Shown: positions 54,174-63,971 of the stretch, in pieces
Layout of the letters: every line of letters starts with the position of its first letter
Position numbering within the stretch: position 1 is the stretch's first letter
DNA from: an uncultured Porphyromonadaceae bacterium
GTDB lineage: Bacteria; Bacteroidota; Bacteroidia; Bacteroidales; UBA11471
Direction: 5' to 3'
Assembly: GCA_900542765.1 (NCBI GenBank)
Contig: UQOX01000001.1
Coordinates: 62,001 to 126,000, forward strand
Length of the DNA: 64,000 nucleotides
Translations under genes and position numbers: made by a program
Notes under the pieces: model-generated
What the model was told of the DNA's origin: nothing
What the model saw: the letters and a program-made list of their open reading frames with translations, nothing else
Databases searched by the model: none

Positions 54174-54296
54174 CTTTTTAGAGCATTTTTTCATAAAAAA
54201 GCCTTCAAATCATTGAAAAAATAAGGAAATTCGAATAAATATTCTTCCTGTAAAAGTTTTTTGTCATATTTGCCCCCTCATCATAAAAACGTGCCC

Positions 54297-55628
54297 ATGA
54301 ACGAAAAAAAACTCTTTATCGAGACATACGGTTGCCAAATGAACATGGCCGACAGCGAAGTGGTCGCCTCCATCATGAAGATGGCCGGCTATGCCTTGTG
54401 CGACAACATCGAAGAGGCCGACGCCATTTTTGTAAACACCTGCTCGATACGCGACAATGCCGAGCAACGGGTTGTCTCCCGCCTGCAATATTTCAACTCG
54501 CTGCGCCGCAAAAACCGGCGCCTCATCGTGGGCGTGCTCGGCTGCATGGCCGAACGGGTGAAAGAGTCGCTCCTGAGCGAACACCACGCCGACCTCGTCG
54601 TAGGCCCCGACGCCTACCTCGACCTGCCCCACCTGGTGGCCTCGGTCGAGAACGGCGAGAAAGCCATCAACGTGGAACTCTCGACCACCGAAACCTACAA
54701 GCAGGTGATTCCCACCCGCATCGGCGCCAACCGCATATCGGGCTTCATCTCCATCATGCGGGGCTGCAACAACTTCTGTTCCTACTGCATCGTGCCCTAC
54801 ACCCGCGGCCGCGAACGCAGCCGTGAGCCCGAAAGCATCTTGCAGGAGTTGCAAGAACTGCGCCGCCAAGGCTTCAAGGAGGCCACCCTGCTGGGACAGA
54901 ACGTCAACTCCTACCACTTCACCGAGGCCGACGGCCGCGTCATCGACTTCCCCGCCCTGCTCGCCATCGTGGCCGAAGCGGCTCCCGACATGCGCATACG
55001 CTTCACCACCTCGCACCCCAAAGACATGAGCGACGAGACCCTGCACACCATCGCCCGGTATCCCAACCTGTGCCGCCACATACACCTGCCGGTGCAGTCG
55101 GGCAACAACCGCATTCTCGCCCTGATGAACCGCAAATACACGCGCGAATGGTACCTCGACCGCATTGCCGCCATACGCCGCATACTGCCCGACTGCGGCA
55201 TTTCGAGCGACCTCTTTGCCGGCTTCCACTCCGAGAGCGAAGCGGAGTTTGAAGAGACCCTCTCGCTCATGCGCGAAGTGGGATTCGACAGCTCGTTCCT
55301 CTTCAAATACTCCGAACGCCCCGGCACCTACGCCGCCCGCAACCTGCCCGACGACGTGCCCGAAGAGGTGAAAATAGAGCGCCTGCAACGCATGATCGAC
55401 CTGCAAAACGACCTCTCGCTCGAAAGCAACCGTCGCGACATAGGCCGCACCTTCGAGGTGCTCGTCGAGGGTTTCTCGCGCCGCTCCCGCGAACAGCTGT
55501 GCGGCCGCACGCAACAAAACAAGATGGTGGTCTTCACCCGCACCGAAAGCGTCAAGGCCGGCGACCTCGTGCCCGTGCGCATCACCGACGCCTCCTCGGC
55601 CACCCTCCTCGGCGAAGTGGTGGCCTGA
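54297..55628 (+). CDS. miaB: tRNA-2-methylthio-N6-isopentenyladenosine synthase
   Basis: A 443-residue radical-SAM methylthiotransferase acting on A37 of tRNAs. The N-terminal cluster-binding domain has Cys in ETYGCQMNMADSE, FVNTCSIRDNAE and VGVLGCMAERV. The radical-SAM CxxxCxxC is in MRGCNNFCSYCIVPYTRGRERSR near 148-165. The C-terminal TRAM domain includes GRTFEVLVEGFSRRSREQLCGRT. The start at 54297 (MNEKKLFIETYGC) is the family N-terminus; the open frame 12 codons longer crosses the promoter region. Confidence 0.96.
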   Translation: MNEKKLFIETYGCQMNMADSEVVASIMKMAGYALCDNIEEADAIFVNTCSIRDNAEQRVVSRLQYFNSLRRKNRRLIVGVLGCMAERVKESLLSEHHADLVVGPDAYLDLPHLVASVENGEKAINVELSTTETYKQVIPTRIGANRISGFISIMRGCNNFCSYCIVPYTRGRERSREPESILQELQELRRQGFKEATLLGQNVNSYHFTEADGRVIDFPALLAIVAEAAPDMRIRFTTSHPKDMSDETLHTIARYPNLCRHIHLPVQSGNNRILALMNRKYTREWYLDRIAAIRRILPDCGISSDLFAGFHSESEAEFEETLSLMREVGFDSSFLFKYSERPGTYAARNLPDDVPEEVKIERLQRMIDLQNDLSLESNRRDIGRTFEVLVEGFSRRSREQLCGRTQQNKMVVFTRTESVKAGDLVPVRITDASSATLLGEVVA

Positions 55629-55717
55629 CCTCCCCTCCCTCCTCACGAGGCTCACCCCCCCGGCAGGGAGTCACGGCACCTACCGATGCAGGAAAGGGGG
55701 TCCGACCTCCTCCGTAA

Positions 55718-55764
55718 GACAATCCCCGCCCCAAACAAGATGATTGTTTGGGGCGGGGATTGTC
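55718..55764. terminator. Perfect 21-base-stem hairpin between miaB and folK
   Basis: GACAATCCCCGCCCCAAACAA is perfectly complementary to the arm ending at 55764, with the 5-base loop GATGA. It lies between convergent genes, so it may terminate both. No T-run follows on either side. Confidence 0.7.
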
Positions 55765-55788
55765 ATATCCACAGGGAAAAACAGGCTC

Positions 55789-56250
55789 TCAGAGCTCCGC
55801 GAGGAGCTGCGACACACTCTTCCGCAACAGGGGGTGAAGCAACGCCGGGGCAATTTCGCAAAGGGGTTCGAGGACAAACCGCCGCAGATGGAGCCGGGGG
55901 TGCGGCAGGGTGAGAGCCGGCGTGTCGAGCACGGCATCGCCCACAAAAAGCAGGTCGATGTCGATGGTGCGGTCGGCATACCGGCCATCGACACTTTTGT
56001 GCGTGCGACCCAAGTCGCGCTCGATGCGCTGCGTCACGGCAAGCAGGGTTTCGGGAGAGAGGGTGGTTTCGAGAGCGAGAGCCACGTTGAGAAAACGATG
56101 CGGCGAGGAGAATCCCCACGGCTCGGTCTCGTAGAGCGACGAGAGAGCCGTCACGGGACCGGCCTCGACCGTAAGAGCGGCGACCGCCTCCTGTATGAGC
56201 CGGAGGCGGTCGCCGAGATTGGAGCCGAGCGACAGGTAGGCAGTGGCCAT
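55789..56250 (-). CDS. folK: 2-amino-4-hydroxy-6-hydroxymethyldihydropteridine pyrophosphokinase
   Basis: A 153-residue folate-pathway enzyme that transfers pyrophosphate from ATP to the pterin. It has the N-terminal AYLSLGSNLGDR, ETEPWGF, and the signature DRTIDIDLLF near 93-102 followed by LPHPRLHLRRFVLEPL. The start at 56250 gives the normal N-terminus. It begins 4 bases after queA, the last gene of the ftsX operon. Confidence 0.95.
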   Translation of the reverse strand: MATAYLSLGSNLGDRLRLIQEAVAALTVEAGPVTALSSLYETEPWGFSSPHRFLNVALALETTLSPETLLAVTQRIERDLGRTHKSVDGRYADRTIDIDLLFVGDAVLDTPALTLPHPRLHLRRFVLEPLCEIAPALLHPLLRKSVSQLLAEL

Positions 56251-56254
56251 AAGG

Positions 56255-57304
56255 TCAGAGAATGAGCATGGCGTCGCCGTACGCGCCGAAATGATAACCC
56301 TCTTTGAGGGCCGTCTCATACGCCTCAAAGACCTGTTCATATCCGCCGAAGGCGGCTACCATCATGAGCATGGTCGAATAGGGCATGTGGAAATTGGTGA
56401 CGAGACTGGTGGCAACGGTGAAGTCGTAAGGCGGGAAAATAAACTTGTTGGTCCAGCCGTCATACGGTTTCATGTGACCGTCGGTGCTGACGGTGCTCTC
56501 GATGGCCCGCATCACCGAGGTACCCACGGCGCACACATGGCGTGCCTCGTCCTTGGCATGGTTGACAATCTCCACCATCTCGGGGGTGACAATCATCTGC
56601 TCCGAGTCCATCTTGTGCTTGGTAAGGTCCTCGACATCGATTTCGCGGAAGTTGCCGAGTCCCGAATGGAGGGTGAGGAACGCCGAGTCGATGCCCTTTA
56701 TCTCCATGCGTTTCATCAATTCGCGGCTGAAATGGAGGCCGGCGGCAGGGGCCACGACGGCGCCTTCGTTGCGGGCGAAGATGGTCTGATAACGTTCAAA
56801 GTCTTCGGGTTCCGAGGGACGGTTGATGTAACGGGGAAGAGGCGGCTCACCGAGTTTGTAGAGCGCCTCCTTGAACTCTTCGTGCGTACCGTCGAAGAGG
56901 AAACGCAGCGTGCGACCTCGCGAGGTGGTGTTGTCGATTACCTCGGCCACCATCGAGTCGTCCTCGCCGAAATAGAGTTTGTTGCCGATGCGGATTTTGC
57001 GGGCAGGGTCTACCAGCACGTCCCACAGGCGATGTTCTTCGTTGAGCTCGCGCAGGAGGAAAACCTCGATTTTGGCGCCGGTTTTCTCCTTGTTTCCATA
57101 GAGCAGGGCGGGAAACACGCGGGTATCGTTGAAGACGAAAAGGTCGTGTTCGTCGAAATAGTTGATAATCTCCTTGAAGATGCAATGCTCTATCGTACCG
57201 GTTTTGCGATTGACCACCATGAGGCGCGACTCGTCGCGGTTTTTGGCCGGATACTTGGCAATCTGCTCTTCGGTGAGTTTGAACTTGAACTGCGATAACT
57301 TCAT
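56255..57304 (-). CDS. queA: S-adenosylmethionine:tRNA ribosyltransferase-isomerase
   Basis: A 349-residue enzyme of queuosine synthesis that moves the ribosyl part of SAM to preQ1 in tRNA. Family motifs include the N-terminal [50 protein letters not shown] near 190, and [11 protein letters not shown] near the C-terminus. It starts 3 bases after truB ends. Confidence 0.96.
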   Translation of the reverse strand: MKLSQFKFKLTEEQIAKYPAKNRDESRLMVVNRKTGTIEHCIFKEIINYFDEHDLFVFNDTRVFPALLYGNKEKTGAKIEVFLLRELNEEHRLWDVLVDPARKIRIGNKLYFGEDDSMVAEVIDNTTSRGRTLRFLFDGTHEEFKEALYKLGEPPLPRYINRPSEPEDFERYQTIFARNEGAVVAPAAGLHFSRELMKRMEIKGIDSAFLTLHSGLGNFREIDVEDLTKHKMDSEQMIVTPEMVEIVNHAKDEARHVCAVGTSVMRAIESTVSTDGHMKPYDGWTNKFIFPPYDFTVATSLVTNFHMPYSTMLMMVAAFGGYEQVFEAYETALKEGYHFGAYGDAMLIL

Positions 57305-57307
57305 ATC

Positions 57308-58048
57308 TTATTCGGTTTGTTGATTTTTCGATTCTTCGGCGGGAGGGATTTCGGCCTGCCGGGCAAGCGACTCGGCAACGACGCGGTCGATGTCGTCGAC
57401 CGAGAGGCAACGGTCGAGGGTCACATCGCCTACCCGGGTGCGCACCAGCCCTATGAGGTGTGCGCCGCTGCCCAATGCCTCGCCCAGGTCACGGGCCAAG
57501 GCGCGTATGTAAGTGCCCTTGCTGCACACGATGCGTATGCGCAAGGTGTCGGGGGTGAAATCGAGCAACTCTATTTCGTCGATGACCAGCTCTTTGGGTT
57601 TGAGCTCCACAGCCTGCCCCTTACGGGCCATTCTGTAAGCCCGGCGGCCATCGACCTTGCAGGCCGAGAAAGCCGGCGGTACCTGGCTGATGGTGCCGAC
57701 AAAGCGGGTCAACGTCTGCTCCACCAACTCCCGGGTGATGTGCCCGGTGGGATAGGTGGCATCGATTTCGGTTTCGAGGTCGTGCGACGGTGTCGTGGCG
57801 CCGAGGCGCAGGGTGGCAACATATTCTTTGGTCTGATACTGGAAACTCTCGATGAGCTTGGTGGCCTTTCCCGTGCAGACAATCATGACACCCGAAGCCA
57901 GCGGGTCGAGCGTGCCGGCATGTCCCACCTTGATTTTTTTGAGGCCGTAGGCACGGGATATGGTGTTGCGCAGCGTCTTCACGAGCTTGAACGAGGTCCA
58001 ATGCAACGGCTTGTCGAAATATAATATCTCCCCTTCTTGAAAATCCAT
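57308..58048 (-). CDS. truB: tRNA pseudouridine synthase B
   Basis: A 246-residue pseudouridine synthase for position 55 of tRNA. The catalytic Asp is D48 in VGHAGTLDPLASGVMIV. DKPLHWTSF (N-terminal) and SKGTYIRALARDLGEALG near 170 are diagnostic. The C-terminus is short, without an archaeal-type PUA domain, as in other Bacteroidetes. Confidence 0.96.
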   Translation of the reverse strand: MDFQEGEILYFDKPLHWTSFKLVKTLRNTISRAYGLKKIKVGHAGTLDPLASGVMIVCTGKATKLIESFQYQTKEYVATLRLGATTPSHDLETEIDATYPTGHITRELVEQTLTRFVGTISQVPPAFSACKVDGRRAYRMARKGQAVELKPKELVIDEIELLDFTPDTLRIRIVCSKGTYIRALARDLGEALGSGAHLIGLVRTRVGDVTLDRCLSVDDIDRVVAESLARQAEIPPAEESKNQQTE

Positions 58049-58096
58049 CTTCTCTTTTCTAAATCATAGCTCCCCCGGGAGGAGCCGTTCACTGGT

Positions 58097-58894
58097 TCAG
58101 GCCAGCAACGAATGGCCGATGCAGAAGGCGGCCATGAGCACACAATAGAGGGCAAACCACACGAGCTTGCCGTTCTGCACCAAACGGAGCATCCATTTGC
58201 AGGCCACGCAGCCCGAGACAAAAGCAGCCAGGAATCCGACAATCATGGCCGAGACGGAAATTCCCGATTCGGCCGGAGACAACTCCCCCTTCATCAGTTC
58301 GAGGAGAGCCTCGCCGAGTATGGGGATTATCACCATGAGGAACGAGAAACGGGCCACCTGTTCTTTCTTGTCACCCAGCATGAGGCCGGTGGCAATCGTC
58401 GTACCCGAACGGGAGAGTCCCGGCATCACGGCACAGGCTTGCGCCAGACCGATGATGATGGCGTCCTTGTAGGAAATTTTCTCTTTCCGGCGGGGACGGG
58501 CATAGTGGGCAAAGGTGAGCAACAACGCCGTGACGAGAAGCATGATGCCGACCACGAGCAGACCGTTGCCGAAAACACTCTCTACCTCTTCCTTGAAGAA
58601 GAGCCCCACGATGCCCACGGGAATCATCGAAAGGAAAATCTTGGCCACATACTGTGTCTCTTCGTTCCAGTGAAAACGGAACACACCGGCAAAGAGCCCG
58701 GCAATCTCGCGCCACAACACCACCAGCGTGCTGCACACCGTGGCGGCATGCACCACCACGGCGAAAGTGAGGTTGTCGCTACCCTGGATACCCAAGAGGG
58801 TGTTGGCTATTTCGAGATGCCCGCTGCTGCTCACGGGAAGGTATTCGGTGAGACCCTGCAAGAGTCCCAGCCACAAAGCGTCGAGCCACGTCAT
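58097..58894 (-). CDS. uppP: Undecaprenyl-diphosphatase
   Basis: A 265-residue polytopic membrane enzyme of the BacA/UppP family that recycles the lipid carrier of peptidoglycan synthesis. Signature motifs are [16 protein letters not shown] near 15-30 and [14 protein letters not shown] near 158-171. About eight membrane segments are seen. Its ATG overlaps the stop of the DUF3098 gene by 4 bases. Confidence 0.96.
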   Translation of the reverse strand: MTWLDALWLGLLQGLTEYLPVSSSGHLEIANTLLGIQGSDNLTFAVVVHAATVCSTLVVLWREIAGLFAGVFRFHWNEETQYVAKIFLSMIPVGIVGLFFKEEVESVFGNGLLVVGIMLLVTALLLTFAHYARPRRKEKISYKDAIIIGLAQACAVMPGLSRSGTTIATGLMLGDKKEQVARFSFLMVIIPILGEALLELMKGELSPAESGISVSAMIVGFLAAFVSGCVACKWMLRLVQNGKLVWFALYCVLMAAFCIGHSLLA

Positions 58895-59190
58895 TCTTTA
58901 TCGGTATTATGTTTTTTTTCGGGGTTCTTGTAGAGAATGGCAAACACCATGAAAACAAATCCGAGGAAGGAAATCGTCGGAGCCAGGACGATGCGCCGGA
59001 AACTGAAAATGTCGGGATTGTAATGCTCGGGAGTGGAACCGGGGCCGGCCATCAGCACAAAGCCTATGATAATCACGGCGAAGGCTGCGGCAATCAACTT
59101 CAAGTTGCTACGTCCGAGGGCAAAAAGCCGGGGGTCGGTTTTTTCTGTTTTTTTCCCGGTGAGGGGAGAAACGACTCTTCCTGTTTTCAT
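58891..59190 (-). CDS. DUF3098 membrane protein
   Basis: A 99-residue protein with two membrane helices (about 30-48 and 70-88) separated by a loop containing [15 protein letters not shown], matching the Bacteroidetes family DUF3098. In this phylum it is found between ftsX and uppP, as here, which suggests an envelope or division role. No catalytic residues are evident. Confidence 0.9.
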   Translation of the reverse strand: MKTGRVVSPLTGKKTEKTDPRLFALGRSNLKLIAAAFAVIIIGFVLMAGPGSTPEHYNPDIFSFRRIVLAPTISFLGFVFMVFAILYKNPEKKHNTDKE

Positions 59191-59215
59191 TTTTATTCGA
59201 TTACGAGTTTATGAT

Positions 59216-60097
59216 TTACATATAATAAAGTTTGTCCCGGTCGGTACGCAGGTAACGCCGCACGGCGATGCGGGCGGCCAGGTAGGAGAGCACGATGCCC
59301 ACCAGCACGATGCCCGCCCCGATGACAAGCAGCATCTCCCTGTCGAGCAACGAGGCAAAACCGGTCAATTCGCGGCTCATGTAGTAAAGCACCCCGCCCA
59401 ACAAAGCATTGGCAATAAGTGCGCCGAAGATGCCGTCGACGACATGCGAGCGCACAAAGGGCCGACGGATAAACGCCGGCGTGGCGCCGACCAGCTCCAT
59501 GGTGTGCAGCAAGAATCGCTTGGAGTAGGCCACCAGGCTCACGGTGTTGGCAATAAGCACCACCGATATGATGGTCATGACAAGGGCTATACCCACGAGT
59601 ATGAGACCGATGAGACGCAAATTGTCATTGACCAGCTCTATGAGGTCTTTCTGATAGGAGACATTTTCGACGTAGGAATAGGCGCTGCGCAGGTTCTTGT
59701 CGATTTGAGCCAAATATGCCGCATCGGCATAGTCGCTGTGCAGCTTCACCTCGAACGAGGGACGCAGCGGATTGTAACCCAGGAGGTCTTCGGGGTTTTC
59801 GCCCAGCTCGATGTAGAGCTCGCGCAGGGCGTCGGCCTTGGAAATGAAATGCACCTGCCGGGCATACGGGGCGGCCGAAAGTCGTTTTTCCAACGTTTTT
59901 ATCTGGGCATCGGTAACGTTCTCGTCGAGGACGACCGAGAAGCCCATGTTTTCACGCACATAGTGGGTGAGTTGTGTGGCAACGCCCCCCATGAGGGCTA
60001 TTATCCCCAAGAGGAAAAGCACCAGGGAGGTGCTGATGGTCGACGTGAGTCGCGCTCCGAAAAACGAGTTGTATTTTTTCTTTTTCGATTTCGCCAT
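59216..60097 (-). CDS. ftsX: Cell-division permease-like protein FtsX
   Basis: A 293-residue membrane protein with four helices: one near 20-42, an extracytoplasmic domain (about 45-165), and three near 172-195, 220-245 and 262-285. The C-terminal part LLHTMELVGATPAFIRRPFV is the FtsX signature. With FtsE it forms an ABC-type complex that controls division-site murein hydrolases. ftsE is not adjacent. It heads the operon down to folK. Confidence 0.94.
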   Translation of the reverse strand: MAKSKKKKYNSFFGARLTSTISTSLVLFLLGIIALMGGVATQLTHYVRENMGFSVVLDENVTDAQIKTLEKRLSAAPYARQVHFISKADALRELYIELGENPEDLLGYNPLRPSFEVKLHSDYADAAYLAQIDKNLRSAYSYVENVSYQKDLIELVNDNLRLIGLILVGIALVMTIISVVLIANTVSLVAYSKRFLLHTMELVGATPAFIRRPFVRSHVVDGIFGALIANALLGGVLYYMSRELTGFASLLDREMLLVIGAGIVLVGIVLSYLAARIAVRRYLRTDRDKLYYM

Positions 60098-60266
60098 GTT
60101 CTTTTATCGCCTTCTCCGGGCAACGCATTTATTTCTAACGGGAGAACCCTCCGAGGTGTTTCTCGGCAAAGCGAAGACAATTCTACCCGTAATTTCAGGC
60201 AAAAGAACAAATAATATATGGAATTACCGCCCGGTATTCAGTTTTTTTAACACAATATCCGCTCTT

Positions 60267-61451
60267 TCAGCGCAACTTGTGTCGCGTGAAATAGGGTGCC
60301 GATATGTACCGGAAGAAGAAATAGCCGATAAAAAGTATCACCAGTGAAGCGGTGTAGGCGGTCGTGTAGTCGGAGATGTCGGCAATACCACCGCCGATGA
60401 GCACGCCAAGCCCCACGCCCAAGTCCCATGAGGTGAGGTAAGTGGAGTTGGCCGTTCCCCGCTGGTTGTGCTCGGCCAGGTTGATGAAATAGGTTTGGAA
60501 CGAAGGGCACACAAAGCCATACCCCATGCCCAGCACCGCGGCCGAGAGGTAATAGGTGACCGGCATCTTCACAAAGATAAAGAGAGAATAGCCGACAAAG
60601 AGTATCACGATGCCCACCTGTATGAGCCGGTTGATGTAACCCTTGTTGAGGAATTTTCCCGAGAGAAGGCGGGAGAAGATGAGGCCGAAGGCCATGAGCA
60701 TGAAAAAGACGCCCGTGCCCGAATCCATACCCACCTCGTTTTTCCCATAGATGGCCAGGTAGGTCGAGAGCATGCCGTAGCTGAACGAGAGCATGCTCAC
60801 CGCGATGGCTCCCGAGGTACCTTTTACGAGGAAAAAACGGTCGAACGAGATGTGGTCGGTCACCGGCCGGGGTTGCCGTTCCTTGACCGGCACGCGCACC
60901 GTCGTCACCAGCACAAAGCCCACGCAGCACGAGAGCAACGACACCCAGAATATCGTGTCGTAATTGTGCGAGGCTTCGAGCAGATAGAGCGAGACCGTAG
61001 GCCCCACGGCCATGGCCAGGTTGCTGCACACCCCGAAATATCCGATACCTTCGCCACGGCGCGACGAGGGCATGACGTCGATGGCCACGGTACTGTTGGC
61101 CACACTCACGATGCCGAAAGAGAAGCCGTGCAAGGCGCGTATCACGGCAAAAGTCAGTATCGATGCCGCCAACAGATAACCGCCGAAGATGCAGGTAAAC
61201 ACGGCATAACAGATGAGCATCAACCGTTTCCGGGGGAAGGTGTCGACCATGAACCCGGCAAACGGACGCATGAAAAGCGCCGTTACGGTGTAGAGAGACA
61301 AGACCATGCCCACGGCCGACTCATTGGCTTCGAAACGCTCCATGAGGTAGAGCGGAAGTATGGGCAACAACAGGTAGAAGGCAAAGAAGAGCAGGAAACT
61401 GCCTCCTCCGATGGCCAAGAACGACCGGGTCCACAATTTTTCTTTCTCCAT
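60267..61451 (-). CDS. MFS transporter
   Basis: A 394-residue polytopic protein with 12 predicted membrane segments. The loop 2-3 motif GFMVDTFPRKRLML near 66-79 fits the family GxxxDRxGRR signature, and LGMGYGFVCPSF and AEHNQRGTANSTYL appear in the second half, as in drug/small-molecule exporters. The substrate is unknown. The promoter lies about 55 bases upstream. Confidence 0.88.
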   Translation of the reverse strand: MEKEKLWTRSFLAIGGGSFLLFFAFYLLLPILPLYLMERFEANESAVGMVLSLYTVTALFMRPFAGFMVDTFPRKRLMLICYAVFTCIFGGYLLAASILTFAVIRALHGFSFGIVSVANSTVAIDVMPSSRRGEGIGYFGVCSNLAMAVGPTVSLYLLEASHNYDTIFWVSLLSCCVGFVLVTTVRVPVKERQPRPVTDHISFDRFFLVKGTSGAIAVSMLSFSYGMLSTYLAIYGKNEVGMDSGTGVFFMLMAFGLIFSRLLSGKFLNKGYINRLIQVGIVILFVGYSLFIFVKMPVTYYLSAAVLGMGYGFVCPSFQTYFINLAEHNQRGTANSTYLTSWDLGVGLGVLIGGGIADISDYTTAYTASLVILFIGYFFFRYISAPYFTRHKLR

Positions 61452-61505
61452 GTTTCGCTTCTCTATTTTTGTGTGTATATGGGCTTAGGTTCCGGATTCG
61501 GGGCG

Positions 61506-61513
61506 CAAAGATA
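61506..61513 (-). promoter_or_regulatory. -7 box of MFS transporter gene
   Basis: The minus strand reads TATCTTTG, an exact TAnnTTTG box, about 55 bases before the ATG at 61451. No matching TTTG at the normal distance was found. Confidence 0.5.
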
Positions 61514-61740
61514 GGAAATAAACCCGAGGCCGCGTTACCGGGAAGCGAAAATCTTGTCACGGAGAGCGACTACCTCCCCGCCGGCATCTTGCCGGGAACG
61601 ACATCTCCGCCCACGCGGGCAAACCTCTTTTCACGCACTGTTGCCCCGATCCAAAAGGGGGATGCTGGAGTGAACTTTGGAAGCCCGTTGTCTGTTGTTA
61701 TCATATCCATTACTTTGTTTTACTCAACAACTTACCCAAC

Positions 61741-62316
61741 ATGAGATTGAAAGGAACCATTACCGAACAAAACCTGCTGAAAGCCTTTGCCGGCGAATCG
61801 CAAGCCCGCAACCGCTACACGTTTTTCGCCCAGACGGCCAAGGAAGAAGGTTATGAACAGATTGCCGCCATCTTTGCCGAAACGGCCGACCAGGAACTGG
61901 CTCACGCCCGCCGATTTTTTGATTTTCTCGACGGGGGCGGCATGATAACCATCGAGGCCGAATATCCGGCCGGCCGCATCGGGAAGACTCGCGAAAACCT
62001 CTACGAAGCCGCCGAAGGAGAACTGCTTGAATGGTCGGACCTGTATAGCAACTTCTCTACCATCGCCGTCGACGAGGGGTTCAAAGACGTGGCCGCCGCC
62101 TTCCGCGCCATAGCCCGCGTCGAGGAGTTCCACGAGTGGCGCTACCGCCAGCTGCTCTCCCGCATCGAAGAGCACGAAGTGTTCCGCCGCGAGGAGCCCA
62201 TCAAGTGGCAATGCCGCCATTGCGGTTATGTGCACGAGGGTCTCAACCCGCCCGAGAAATGCCCCGCCTGCCTGCACCCCAAAGCCTATTTCGAGCCCAA
62301 ACGCAACAACTACTGA
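61741..62316 (+). CDS. rbr: Rubrerythrin
   Basis: A 191-residue non-haem iron peroxidase. The ferritin-like part (1-150) carries the diiron ligands in AFAGESQARNRYTFFA, ADQELAHARRFF and ARVEEFHEWRYRQLL. A C-terminal rubredoxin domain has the two CxxC pairs in WQCRHCGYVHEG and KCPACLHPKAYF. It reduces hydrogen peroxide in anaerobes. An imperfect -7 box (TTACTTTG) lies about 30 bases before the ATG. Confidence 0.96.
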   Translation: MRLKGTITEQNLLKAFAGESQARNRYTFFAQTAKEEGYEQIAAIFAETADQELAHARRFFDFLDGGGMITIEAEYPAGRIGKTRENLYEAAEGELLEWSDLYSNFSTIAVDEGFKDVAAAFRAIARVEEFHEWRYRQLLSRIEEHEVFRREEPIKWQCRHCGYVHEGLNPPEKCPACLHPKAYFEPKRNNY

Positions 62317-62335
62317 TTCCTTACGGCTCCTTACA

Positions 62336-62375
62336 GCAGAGGGTCGGCCTCCCCGATGGGAGACCGACCCTCTGC
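62336..62375. terminator. Terminator hairpin between rubrerythrin and GH43 genes
   Basis: GCAGAGGGTCGGCCTCCC pairs with GGGAGACCGACCCTCTGC (one mismatch) around a CGAT loop. It lies between two convergent genes. Confidence 0.8.
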
Positions 62376-62408
62376 TTCTCGGGAGGAAATCCCGGTCTAA
62401 AATGCCGT

Positions 62409-63971
62409 TCAACGGGCAAGGCCGGGACCGTCGGTGGTGTAGGTGAAGAAGTCGAAATCGGCCACGCCGCCGTCACCCTCGACATTGTAGGTATAAAGTC
62501 CCACACGGGAGCCTTTCCAACTGCCGAACCGGAGGGCATAAGGCTCTCCGGCCTCGACATAGCGTTTGCCGTCGGTGCTGTAATAGAGCCGATGGCTGTT
62601 GGCCGGATAGTCGATGACCGCACGCAGATAAATGGTCTTTCCGCCCACCGGCGCTATCTCCTCCACACGTCCGTCTTTCTCCAAGTAAATGATTTTCTTG
62701 CCCTGCTTGCAGAGCACGCCGATGCCGTTGAAAAGGTGGCCGGCGCAGAGCAGTCCGGCCCGCTGACCCTCGGCCATGCGCGAGAGATCGAGACGGGTCG
62801 TCGCCTCGGAGTGATAGCCCATGGTCTTTTGCGAGAGCATGTTGTGCGAGGCTTTCAGGCTGTCGGCCTGCAAGGCGGTGAGGCGCAGCCACCCCTTGCG
62901 GGCGGTAAGCGACACACACTCGGGGCGCGGGTTGTGGTTGTATTGCCACTGCACTCCGAGACGGGGTGCGGCGAAATCGTCGCTCGACTGGGGCAGCGTA
63001 ATGTCGCCGCCGGCCGTGGCGATGCGCGGCTTGGTCCACACCCGCACCGGCTCGCCGATGCCGTTCATGTCGATGTCGACCCCGATGACCGGCCAACCGT
63101 CTTTCCAGTGCGCCGGCTGCAAATGCACCACGCGGCCGATGGGCTGCACAAACTGGAAGTGGAAAAACCACCACTCCCCGTCGGGCGTGTCGACCAGTGC
63201 TCCCTGGTGCGGGCCGTTGACGGGGGTGCTCCCCTGCTCCATCACCACTTTTTTCTCATAGGGGCCATAGATGTTGCGGGAGCGGAGCACCGTCTGCCAG
63301 CCCACCTCCACCCCGCCTTCGGGTATGCTGATGTAGTAATAGCCGTCGCGCTTATATATCTTCGTGCCTTCGGCTACGGGGCCGGTATATACGGTAACCC
63401 CGTCGTCGAGCAGCTCACGCCCGTCGGGGCTCATCTTGTGCAGGATAATGGGGCCTGCCCCATGTCGGCTGCGGCCGAGATAAGCCTGCCCGTCCTCGTC
63501 CCAGAAGGGGCACGGGTCTTCCCACTTCTCGACGGCCACGACCCGGTGCAGCGGCTCCCACGGCCCGTGCGGGTCGGTGGCGGTAGTCATGAAGAGCCCT
63601 TCGTGCGGGGTGCAGAAGAAGACCCAGAACTTACCGTCGTGGTAACGTATGGCAGGAGCCCAGGAACCGCCGGCAAAACGGCGGTTGTCGTCCCACTTGG
63701 GATAGTCGAAGCGGTCGTAGACCTGGGAGATGATGGTCCAGTTGACCATGTCGTCCGACTCCAGAACGGGCATACCGATGTAGTGGAAGTCGGAACATAC
63801 CATATAATACTTCTCGCCCACGCGTATCACGTCGGGGTCGGAATAGTCGGCGTTGAGAATCGGGTTCACATAGGTGCCGTTGCCCTGGTCGCCCCAAGCG
63901 GTGGTCGACTGGGCAGGCGCTCCCGCGACGGCGATGGTAAAAAGCAAGGCGGCAAGAATCGGTTTTTTCAT
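62409..63971 (-). CDS. Secreted GH43 glycosidase (xylosidase/arabinofuranosidase type)
   Basis: A 520-residue enzyme with a signal peptide (MKKPILAALLFTIAVAGAPAQ). The propeller carries the base Asp in LNADYSDPDVIRVGEKYYMV (about 42-47), the modulating Asp in WEDPCPFWDEDGQA and the acid Glu in VAEGTKIYKRDGYYY. A GH43 C2-type beta-sandwich begins near 325 (SSDDFAAPRLGVQWQYNHNP). Its domain plan matches the protein encoded at 23950-25554, but the propeller sequences differ markedly, so they are not recent duplicates. Substrates are likely arabino- or xylo-oligosaccharides. Confidence 0.9.
   Translation of the reverse strand: MKKPILAALLFTIAVAGAPAQSTTAWGDQGNGTYVNPILNADYSDPDVIRVGEKYYMVCSDFHYIGMPVLESDDMVNWTIISQVYDRFDYPKWDDNRRFAGGSWAPAIRYHDGKFWVFFCTPHEGLFMTTATDPHGPWEPLHRVVAVEKWEDPCPFWDEDGQAYLGRSRHGAGPIILHKMSPDGRELLDDGVTVYTGPVAEGTKIYKRDGYYYISIPEGGVEVGWQTVLRSRNIYGPYEKKVVMEQGSTPVNGPHQGALVDTPDGEWWFFHFQFVQPIGRVVHLQPAHWKDGWPVIGVDIDMNGIGEPVRVWTKPRIATAGGDITLPQSSDDFAAPRLGVQWQYNHNPRPECVSLTARKGWLRLTALQADSLKASHNMLSQKTMGYHSEATTRLDLSRMAEGQRAGLLCAGHLFNGIGVLCKQGKKIIYLEKDGRVEEIAPVGGKTIYLRAVIDYPANSHRLYYSTDGKRYVEAGEPYALRFGSWKGSRVGLYTYNVEGDGGVADFDFFTYTTDGPGLAR

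Larger units (their letters stand above)
53991..54296. other. AT-rich intergenic region between divergent genes
   Basis: This stretch has no protein gene. It contains a minus-strand promoter, a short transcribed leader and a terminator-like hairpin (listed separately), and on its right a -7-like box for miaB (CATATTTG at 54265-54272, one base off consensus). The plus-strand reading MKKFHMKLRQR at 54117 is too short to be a gene. Confidence 0.6.
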
